A model generated the notes under the pieces. It was not told the DNA's origin and made no database searches. It worked only from the letters and a program-made list of their open reading frames with translations. A program made the translations under genes and the position numbers. From assembly GCA_964570325.1 (NCBI GenBank), contig CAZMXS010000003.1, positions 65,588 to 129,587 on the forward strand: DNA of 64,000 nucleotides. Reading direction: 5' to 3'. Each line of letters begins with the position of its first letter. The stretch's first letter is position 1. This DNA is from CAZMXS01 sp964570325. Lineage in GTDB: Bacteria > Verrucomicrobiota > Kiritimatiellia > CAIQIC01 > CAZMXS01. Below, in pieces: positions 53,091 through 59,489 of the stretch.

Positions 53091-53753
53091 TTACCGACTG
53101 AAACGCGCCAGTATAATACGTTTTATCGTCCACCAAGCGCTGCCGAGCGGGCGCATCGTGGAGGCGCCAATCCGCTCATGATAGTCAATGAATGCAAACT
53201 TGATTCGATAGCCTTGCTTAAGCGGACGCAACAGCAGATCCACCGGCTGCGCATGGCCCCGGGTGTCGAAATGGATGTTTTCAATCACGTTCTTGCGATA
53301 GGCCCGCATCCCGCTGTGCAGATCGGTGAAGCGTTTGAAGAAAAGAAGCGACGCGATCCAGGCAAAGCCGGTGTTGGCCAAGTAATTGAGCATAGGCATC
53401 GCCGCCGGCTTGGTCTTCAGGCGCGAGGCGTCCACCAAGTCGTAACCATCCCGGACGATGTAGTCCACGAGCACCGGAATCTGGTCGGCGGGATAGGTAT
53501 CATCGCAGTCCAGCGTGACCAGCACGTCACCAGTAGCCGCGCGAAGCGCAGCATCCATCGCTTTGCCGTAGCCTTGCGGAGGGAATTGACGGATAACTGT
53601 GGCGCCCTTGGCGGTGGCGATTTCAGGGGTCTTGTCCTTGCTCGAATCGCAGATAACGATCTCGGCGTCGGGCACATAACGACGAATATCGTCAATGACT
53701 TTGCCGACGGCTTGCTCCTCATTCATCGTTATCATGCACACGCTGATTTTCAT
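53091..53753 (-). CDS. Family 2 glycosyltransferase
   Basis: 220 residues from the ATG at 53753, with GGAGGA 4 bases upstream; a longer frame to 53771 is less likely. GT-A motifs: ISVCMITMNEEQAVGKVI, CDSSKDKTPEIA, GYGKAMDAALRAATGDVLVTLDCDDTYPA with the DxD-type metal site. A single hydrophobic stretch (about 120-145) may contact the membrane. First gene of the glycan operon; probably makes a polyprenyl-phosphate sugar, as the GT2-GtrA-PMT combination does elsewhere. Confidence 0.9.
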   Translation of the reverse strand: MKISVCMITMNEEQAVGKVIDDIRRYVPDAEIVICDSSKDKTPEIATAKGATVIRQFPPQGYGKAMDAALRAATGDVLVTLDCDDTYPADQIPVLVDYIVRDGYDLVDASRLKTKPAAMPMLNYLANTGFAWIASLLFFKRFTDLHSGMRAYRKNVIENIHFDTRGHAQPVDLLLRPLKQGYRIKFAFIDYHERIGASTMRPLGSAWWTIKRIILARFSR

Positions 53754-54094
53754 GCCATCCTCCGAATCCACGCGCTCCGGGTCGGGCGCTTCAGCACACC
53801 CGGCACAAGCAAAAAAACGGCGTCCACATTAACGAAAGCATCCGGCAAGTGCAACGGTTTGATTGATTCACGCTCCGGCGCGGCGGGGGGGGCTACCGGT
53901 TCAGCCAGGCCGCCGTGCTGCTCTCCACGGCGCGCATGCTGGCGCTCGAGCGGATGTGCCCGGCTTGACGTTACGCATCATCCCCACCAGCGGCCATCCG
54001 ACAAAGCCTGCGCCCGCCCCTGCCAACCAGTCCCACTCATTGTAAAACACCGGACCGCACCGCGATTACGGCGGCCATCTGCCGCCACGCGATC
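53754..54094. other. 341-base gap between the glycan operon and the CDGSH gene
   Basis: Contains the glycan-operon promoter (AT-rich near 53830-53870, minus strand) and a stem GGCGGC/GCCGCC at 54070-54086 at the 3' end of the CDGSH gene. A plus-strand stretch around 53894-53968 reads like the tail of a protein (YRFSQAAVLLSTARMLAL then stop), possibly a decayed gene, but it is too short to identify. Confidence 0.4.
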
Positions 54095-54334
54095 CTACAG
54101 TTTTTGATGCGTGCCATCACAGAATGGAGGGGTACCCGTGTGCTTGCATTGGCAAATAGCCACTCGCTTAGGCTGATCCAATTTGAACTCAACCGGTGTT
54201 AAGCCCGTTCCCTGTCGGTGGGCACCGTCACAAAACGGTTGTTTCCCGGACTTCCCGCACCGGCACCACCAATAAGATCCGGCCGCCAAGTCCATGATTA
54301 CGGGTTTTTTCTCTACAATGATAGGCTCATTCAT
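54095..54334 (-). CDS. CDGSH-type iron-sulfur protein (two clusters)
   Basis: 79 residues with two CDGSH motifs: CRC-x9-FCDGAH (residues about 24-40) and CQC-x8-FCDGTH (61-76). Each binds a [2Fe-2S] cluster with three Cys and one His. This is the small tandem form found in bacteria, related to human MiNT/CISD3. It may handle iron-sulfur or redox stress. It is the first of a run of small metal-related genes on the minus strand. Confidence 0.95.
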   Translation of the reverse strand: MNEPIIVEKKPVIMDLAAGSYWWCRCGKSGKQPFCDGAHRQGTGLTPVEFKLDQPKRVAICQCKHTGTPPFCDGTHQKL

Positions 54335-54453
54335 ATACCACTCCTTCTTTCATCCACAACCAGAACGATATTAGCTTGGCGGGGCCCAATGGTAAAAAAA
54401 TCCCGGACCGCCCGCACCAACGCGCGGGCGGCCCGGTGGACTATTAGTCAGCG

Positions 54454-54651
54454 CTATCCCGCCTTCCTCGGACACTTGCATTCCGCGCAGGCACAGCACT
54501 TGCAGTTTTCGCAGGCGCAGTCCTTGCATTTGCAGCAGGGACAACAGACTTGTTCATCCGCTTTCCGCAGGCTGCAGCAGGACGCCGCCGGCGCGCTGGG
54601 CGCGAACATAAATAGCGATGCCACCGTCAGTGTAGCGAGTATCGTCTTCAT
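54454..54651 (-). CDS. Secreted Cys-rich, metallothionein-like small protein
   Basis: 65 residues from the ATG at 54651 with GGAGGT 7 bases upstream; a longer frame is unlikely. A signal peptide (MKTILATLTVASLFMFAPSAPAA) precedes a mature part of about 42 residues with 15 cysteines in CC and CxC pairs and five or more Lys. The pattern suggests metal chelation in the periplasm, but I recognise no named family. Neighbours are a second Cys-rich membrane protein and the CDGSH protein. Confidence 0.75.
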   Translation of the reverse strand: MKTILATLTVASLFMFAPSAPAASCCSLRKADEQVCCPCCKCKDCACENCKCCACAECKCPRKAG

Positions 54652-54710
54652 TTGAATACCTCCGTAATGTTGATTTGTTGATCGCAATTGATTTGAAGAA
54701 TCAAGAACGT

Positions 54711-55049
54711 TCAACCGGAGATAGGCGGACGATGCGGCGGACGATCCGTCCGACCGTTCAGTTGGATCACATCCACAGAAATGAAGCCGAGAAAGAGTAA
54801 CACTGGACTAAAAGCCGATGCCGACACAGCCGGCAACGCCCACGTAATCACCCCCGCGGGGCAACAACACGAATCCGGCTGTGTATTATCTGCCGCGGAC
54901 TGACAGCAGCCTCCATCGGCCGAACAGCATCCGCCAGAACAGCAGGCATTATCGTCGGCGGCAGTGGCTACAAGGGGAGCCACATAAACTCCCAAAATGG
55001 CCACGCATAAAGCCATAAACAATATTCCCAGCATGACGACAATGTTCAT
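54711..55049 (-). CDS. Membrane protein with Cys-rich loop
   Basis: 112 residues from the ATG at 55049; a TTG at 55070 would add 7. Two hydrophobic helices (about 3-25 and 70-92) flank a loop with CCSGGCC, GGCC and SCCC clusters, nine or more cysteines. The loop probably lies in the periplasm and could bind metal, as in some small mercury/arsenic or copper-related proteins; no family is recognised. It is 60 bases upstream of the secreted Cys-rich gene and on the same strand. Confidence 0.6.
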   Translation of the reverse strand: MNIVVMLGILFMALCVAILGVYVAPLVATAADDNACCSGGCCSADGGCCQSAADNTQPDSCCCPAGVITWALPAVSASAFSPVLLFLGFISVDVIQLNGRTDRPPHRPPISG

Positions 55050-55119
55050 GTCTTCAATATAAGCCGTCAAGACCGTCTGTCAACCGACCCCCTTGTCGGC
55101 ATGGTCTTTCCTTGTGGAC

Positions 55120-55705
55120 TCATTTTGCTCTCCGAACCAAACGCAGCGCGAGTCTGGAATTGGACGCCACGGCTTCCATAACAGCCGGTAGGGATTCGTA
55201 CATTTCACCGTGCTTCGCAAAGAAATGGAACACCAAGTTTCGTAACAGGATCAGGTTCCCCACCAAGTTGGCATTGCGACTGCGGGTCTTATCTTCCAAG
55301 AGACAGGCGTCTTTGCGCCAATGATTACGGATCTCCACGCCGCCCCAATGGGCGCGGATCGTTTGCAGCCATTGTTCCGGCGTCTTGGCGTCGGCCGCCT
55401 GACTGCTGAGGTAATAGGCGTCTTCCCAAGCCGCCGCCTGCTGTTTACGGCGGGCTTGACGGCGCACATGGATCACGGTCTGCACGTGCGGGAAGTTGAC
55501 GTCCAACGGGTCCACCCGTTTTAGGGTGAGCTGTCGCTGGGTTTCACGCCCATGCTCTTTTTCGAACTGGGCAAAAAGGGGGGGGAGGCCGGCCATCCCG
55601 GCCTCCGCCAAGGCCCGCACCGTCTGCTGATTATCCTTCACCTGGATCAGATACTCCCCGCCTTGGGCCACGATGGCCTGGGCCGTGGCCGCGCTGCCGT
55701 CCGTC
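55120..55705 (-). mobile_element. Truncated ISAs1-family transposase remnant
   Basis: The minus-strand frame from about 55705 to 55120 reads an ISAs1 transposase C-terminal half: AIVAQGGEYLIQVKDNQQ, VDPLDVNFPHVQTVIHVRRQ, YYLSSQAADAKTPEQWLQTIRAHWGGVEIRNHWRKDACLLEDKTRSRN and VGNLILLRNLVFHF. The N-terminal half is missing; sequence upstream of about residue 79 in that frame is unrelated, so the element was cut on its 5' side. It cannot encode an active enzyme. No complete inverted terminal repeats were seen. Confidence 0.85.
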
Positions 55706-55846
55706 ATGGGCGATACCGCACCCAAGGCCCTTCCGGCGGGCGATCCGCTGGCCGCGTTCAAGGCCCAAGTCCGGGCGCTGGCCAAACGGCTGGACGGAAA
55801 AAACGGGCTGGCGATCAAGGGCGAACTGCTGGCGCTGGCCGGCTGA
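55705..55846 (+). pseudogene. Unidentified gene remnant before higB
   Basis: A plus-strand open stretch beginning ATGGGCGATACC and ending TGA at 55844-55846 reads MGDTAPKALPAGDPLAAFKA, then a charged helical tail ending LAIKGELLALAG. It looks like the 3' end of a larger gene whose front was lost at the ISAs1 junction. I do not recognise it. Confidence 0.35.
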
Positions 55847-55884
55847 TTGACACTATTACCGGGAAGCGGTATTATGAGGATGAA

Positions 55885-56166
55885 ATGATTAAGAGTTTCA
55901 GATGCAAGGACACGGAACGGATATTCCGGTTCGAGCATACCCCGCGTTGGGAAATCGGTATCCGCAAAACCGCCTTGCGTAAATTGAAGTGGTTGGATGC
56001 CGCGATGAACCTAAACGATTTGAGGATGCCGCCGGGTAATCGGCTGGAAAAGTTGAAGGGCGACCGCAAGGAACAGCACAGCATCCGCATCAATGACCAA
56101 TGGCGGATATGCTTTGAATGGCATGAAGGCCACGCGCTGAACGTCGAGATCGTGGATTATCATTGA
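55885..56166 (+). CDS. higB: HigB-family toxin (RelE/ParE superfamily)
   Basis: 93 residues from the ATG at 55885. The HigB/plasmid-maintenance-killer pattern is clear: MIKSFRCKDTERIFRFE at the start, then LRKLKWLDAAMNLNDLRMPPGNRLEKLKGDRKEQHSIRINDQWRICFEW with the conserved Lys/Arg set, ending VEIVDYH. HigB is a ribosome-dependent mRNase. Its stop lies 11 bases before the higA ATG, and HigB is listed first, as is usual in this class where the toxin precedes the antitoxin. Confidence 0.93.
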   Translation: MIKSFRCKDTERIFRFEHTPRWEIGIRKTALRKLKWLDAAMNLNDLRMPPGNRLEKLKGDRKEQHSIRINDQWRICFEWHEGHALNVEIVDYH

Positions 56167-56177
56167 AAGGGGCAACC

Positions 56178-56498
56178 ATGAAAGACAAGGCATTGAATCC
56201 GGTTCATCCGGGCGAAGTGTTGATGGAGGATTTCTTGAAGCCGCTGAACATTTCCCAGTACCGGCTAGCGAAGGATATTCACGTTCTACCCCGCCGCGTG
56301 AATGAGATCGTTTTGGGCAAGCGCGGCATAACGGCGGACACCGCCTTAAGGTTTGCGCGATACTTCGGCACCACCCCGGAAGTGTGGCTGAACTTACAGG
56401 CGCAATATGAACTGGATCGGGCGCGATTGGCGGATGGACGAAACATTGAAAAGAGCATCCATTTGTCACCGCTGATTGGAGCGCTGGCGCACGCCTGA
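56178..56498 (+). CDS. higA: HigA-family antitoxin (XRE-type)
   Basis: 106 residues from the ATG at 56178, which has AAAGGGG 7 bases upstream; the earlier TTG at 56163 is less likely. HigA signature: NPVHPGEVLMEDFLKPLNISQYRLAKDIHVLPRRVNEIVLGKRGITADTALRFARYFGTTPEVWLNLQ. It has a helix-turn-helix DNA-binding domain. It neutralises HigB and represses the pair. The final residues (LIGALAHA) run slightly into the next gene's terminator region. Confidence 0.95.
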   Translation: MKDKALNPVHPGEVLMEDFLKPLNISQYRLAKDIHVLPRRVNEIVLGKRGITADTALRFARYFGTTPEVWLNLQAQYELDRARLADGRNIEKSIHLSPLIGALAHA

Positions 56499-56510
56499 TT
56501 TCAGATATGT

Positions 56511-56969
56511 TCAGGCCGCGCCCGCTTCGGCGGCCCGCCCGAGCTTCTGTATTTCATCCGCAAGGAACGTATCAATATCCCATGCGCCCGTATCGGCCGG
56601 GGCAGGCGGCGCGGCCGTGACCGGCGGGGCAAGGGCGCGAATGATCCGAAGGGTACCTTTGCGCTGTACGCGCACCCGAAGCCGCCATGACTGCTGGCGT
56701 TGAATCCCAAGCAACGCCGCGATGGTCCCCGCGCCGGCACGGTGAAACTGCGCGAGCTTCAGCCGCCGACGTTTTTCAGCCTGCGCGTGCTGGATTATCA
56801 GGCGGGCATAATCGGCAATCACTTCCCGCGCATGATCCGGCAATAGCTTGGCAATGTACTCGCGCAAAGTTGTCCATTCCAAGCCGCGAAGCGCGTTCGC
56901 AAACTCGCGTTGAGCTTCGGGCCGGAACGTTAAGAGGTTGTCGAAGATAAGCGTCCAAAGCGTCTCCAC
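56511..56969 (-). CDS. Hypothetical protein
   Basis: 152 residues from a GTG at 56969; no good ribosome site is seen, so it may be shorter or not expressed. The N-terminal 60 residues (LWTLIFDNLLTFRPEAQREFANALRGLEWTTLREYIAKLLPDHAREVIADYARL) look like a compact helical domain. The middle is Arg/Lys-rich (residues 60-115). The C-terminus is Ala/Pro-rich. No family recognised. It faces higA on the other strand (12-base gap) in the same accessory patch. Confidence 0.45.
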   Translation of the reverse strand: METLWTLIFDNLLTFRPEAQREFANALRGLEWTTLREYIAKLLPDHAREVIADYARLIIQHAQAEKRRRLKLAQFHRAGAGTIAALLGIQRQQSWRLRVRVQRKGTLRIIRALAPPVTAAPPAPADTGAWDIDTFLADEIQKLGRAAEAGAA

Positions 56970-57010
56970 TGAAAAGGGACATACTGATCAACCCCTTGAT
57001 TCTATTGGCG

Positions 57011-57036
57011 AAAAGCGGGCTTTTGCCCGCGTTTTT
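57011..57036. terminator. Bidirectional rho-independent terminator
   Basis: AAAA-GCGGGC-TTTT-GCCCGC-GTTTTT. The 6-bp GC stem is flanked by A4 and T5, so it works in either direction. It lies 4 bases past the 3' end of tRNA-Tyr on the minus strand. Confidence 0.85.
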
Positions 57037-57039
57037 GGG

Positions 57040-57126
57040 TGGTGGTGGGGGAAGGATTCGAACCTTCGAAGGCGTAGAGCCGGCAGATTTACAGTCTGCT
57101 CCGTTTGGCCACTTCGGTACCCCACC
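57040..57126 (-). tRNA. tRNA-Tyr (anticodon GTA)
   Basis: A class-II tRNA with a long variable arm. The acceptor GGTGGGG pairs with CCCCACC, the anticodon stem AGA-CTGTAAA-TCT carries GTA, and the T-stem GAAGG-TTCGAAT-CCTTC is perfect. The discriminator is A and CCA is encoded. The gene follows glgB on the same strand by 83 bases. Confidence 0.96.
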
Positions 57127-57209
57127 ATTTGGACCCGGGAGCGCCCGGGAAACTGGAGGACGCTAAATCCTACATACGGCGCACGGTTTGTCCACTACTA
57201 TCATACCGA

Positions 57210-59426
57210 TTATTGCACCCGGCCCGGCTTGACCAGACGGAAGTAAACGGCCGCCAGCGGCGGCAGGGTCAGCATCAGGGAATGCGACTTGCCCTGCCAA
57301 GGCACGCCATCCGCCGTCATGATATGCGCGTTCTGCACGTTGCTGCCGCCGTAGATATCGGAATCCGTGTTCAGGATCTGCTCGTACTGACCGCCGCGCG
57401 GTACGCCCACGCGATAGCCCAGGCGCGGCACCGGCGTGAAGTTGCAAGCGCAGACCAACAGGTCCATGGGATCCGTGCCCTTGCGCACGAAGGTGATGAT
57501 GCTTTGCTCCCAATCGTGGAAGTCAATCCAGTCGAACCCCTCCCACGAGAAATCAATCTCGTGCAGGGCTTTGTTGTTCCGATAAATAAAATGCAGATCC
57601 TTGATCATCTGCAACAGTTTGCGGTGCGAGTCATATTGCAACAAATGCCAGTCCAGGCTTTCCTTGTAGTTCCATTCGCGCCACTGGCCAAACTCGCTAC
57701 CCATGAACAGCAATTTCTTGCCCGGATGCGCAAACATGAAAGCATACAGCAAGCGCAGATTGGCGAACTGCTGCCACATGTCGCCGGGCATCTTGCTCAG
57801 CATCGCGCCCTTTCCGTGTACCACCTCGTCGTGCGAGAACGGCAGAATGAAGTTCTCGGTGAAAGCGTAGATCAGCGAAAAAGTGATCGCGTTATGATGA
57901 TATTTGCGGTGGATCGGCTCCTTGGTCATATATTCCAAGGTGTCATGCATCCAGCCCATGTTCCATTTGAAATCGAACCCCAACCCACCGATATACGTCG
58001 GGCGCGAAACCATCGGCCACGCGGTGGATTCCTCGGCGAAGGTCAGAAACCCCGGGTATTCAAGATGGATGACCTCATTGAATTTCTTGAGGAAACTCAC
58101 CGCCTCCAGATTCTCGCGGCCGCCATACTGGTTCGGAATCCATTCTCCCTCCTTCCGGGAATAGTCAAGATACAGCATGCTCGCCACCGCATCCACGCGC
58201 AGACCATCTATGTGGTGCACGTCCGCCCAGTAAACGGCATTGGCCAGCAGGAAGGAGCGCACTTCGTTGCGCCCGTAGTTGAAGATCAATGTGCCCCAAT
58301 CCTTGTGCTCGCCTTTGCGCGGATCGGCGTGCTCGTAGAGGTGCGAGCCGTCGAAATAGGCCAGCCCGTGTCCGTCCTTCGGGAAGTGCGCCGGCACCCA
58401 GTCCAGCAGCACGCCGATGCCGGCCTGGTGGCACTGGTCCACGAAATAGCGAAAATCGTCCGGGTTGCCAAAGCGGGAGGTTGGCGCATAATAACCGATC
58501 GTCTGGTAGCCCCACGAGCCGTCGAACGGATGTTCGGACACTGGCAACAGCTCGATGTGCGTATAGCCCAGCTCCTTGACATACGGCACGAGCTTGTCGG
58601 CCAGCTCGCGATAGGTCAGGCTCCGGTTGCCCTCTTCCGGCACGTGCCGCCACGATCCCAGATGCACTTCATACACGCTCAACGGCGCCTTGAACCAGTC
58701 CCGCTGGCCGCGCTTGGCCATCCATTCCTGATCGTTCCACTGGTAATTGCGCAGATCCCAAACCACGGACGCCGAGCGTGGGCGCAGTTCGGCGGCGAAG
58801 GCATACGGGTCGGCCTTTTGGCTGAGATAACCGTTACGCCCCTTGACTTCAAACTTGTACAGATCGCCGGATTGCAGCGCCGGAATGAAAATCTCCCACA
58901 ATCCCGAATTGCCTCGGTTTTGCATCGGATGATGCCGCCCATCCCAGCGATTAAACCAGCCGATCACGCTGACCCGCGCGGCATTGGGCGCCCAGACGGC
59001 GAAATGCACACCGGAAACGCCGTCAAGCGTCATTGGGTGCGCGCCCATCTTCTCATAGGTCTTGAAGTGCGTGCCCTCGCCAAAAAGGTACATGTCAAAA
59101 TCGGTGATTTGCAGCGGAAACCGGTATGGATCATCCAATTCCCAGACATGCTTGTCATAACCGGTCATGCGCAGCCGGTACTTGAACCACTTGCGGTCGG
59201 GGATAAAAAGTTCAAACAGGCCATCGTGGTGAATCCGCTCCATGGAATAAGTCCGGCCATTTTCCACTTCGACCACCTCGACTTGCGGCGCGTAGGGCTG
59301 AAAGGTGCGCACGAGCACGCCCGGCGCGCCCTGCATGATCTCGCGCATGCCGAAAACGGCGTAAGGGGCGCCATGCGTGCTGTCAACGATGGACTGTATC
59401 TCTTCCGGGGACAACATCGGTTTCAT
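57210..59426 (-). CDS. glgB: 1,4-alpha-glucan branching enzyme GlgB
   Basis: 738 residues, full family length. Two N-terminal sandwiches (N1 about 15-110, PYAVFGMRE...; CBM48 about 135-230, VHFAVWAPNAARVSVIGWFNRWDG) precede a GH13 barrel. The nucleophile Asp lies in GLRVDAVAS near 410 and the acid/base Glu in LTFAEEST near 463; the third Asp is in PFSHDEVVHGKG. A C-terminal sandwich ends the protein. AGGAG lies 9 bases before the ATG. GlgB makes alpha-1,6 branches in glycogen. The GH94-type gene lies upstream on the same strand. Confidence 0.97.
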   Translation of the reverse strand: MKPMLSPEEIQSIVDSTHGAPYAVFGMREIMQGAPGVLVRTFQPYAPQVEVVEVENGRTYSMERIHHDGLFELFIPDRKWFKYRLRMTGYDKHVWELDDPYRFPLQITDFDMYLFGEGTHFKTYEKMGAHPMTLDGVSGVHFAVWAPNAARVSVIGWFNRWDGRHHPMQNRGNSGLWEIFIPALQSGDLYKFEVKGRNGYLSQKADPYAFAAELRPRSASVVWDLRNYQWNDQEWMAKRGQRDWFKAPLSVYEVHLGSWRHVPEEGNRSLTYRELADKLVPYVKELGYTHIELLPVSEHPFDGSWGYQTIGYYAPTSRFGNPDDFRYFVDQCHQAGIGVLLDWVPAHFPKDGHGLAYFDGSHLYEHADPRKGEHKDWGTLIFNYGRNEVRSFLLANAVYWADVHHIDGLRVDAVASMLYLDYSRKEGEWIPNQYGGRENLEAVSFLKKFNEVIHLEYPGFLTFAEESTAWPMVSRPTYIGGLGFDFKWNMGWMHDTLEYMTKEPIHRKYHHNAITFSLIYAFTENFILPFSHDEVVHGKGAMLSKMPGDMWQQFANLRLLYAFMFAHPGKKLLFMGSEFGQWREWNYKESLDWHLLQYDSHRKLLQMIKDLHFIYRNNKALHEIDFSWEGFDWIDFHDWEQSIITFVRKGTDPMDLLVCACNFTPVPRLGYRVGVPRGGQYEQILNTDSDIYGGSNVQNAHIMTADGVPWQGKSHSLMLTLPPLAAVYFRLVKPGRVQ

Positions 59427-59489
59427 ACTGAATCTCCTCGTGTCGCAGGACTATCTAAAGGATTCACGGCCGGACTACAAGGTTCTATA

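Noticed and set aside
53888..53968. Possible gene fragment YRFSQAAVLLSTARMLAL before the CDGSH gene
   Set aside because: About 25 codons only, no start or ribosome site and no recognised family; noted as a possible relic but not annotated as a gene.
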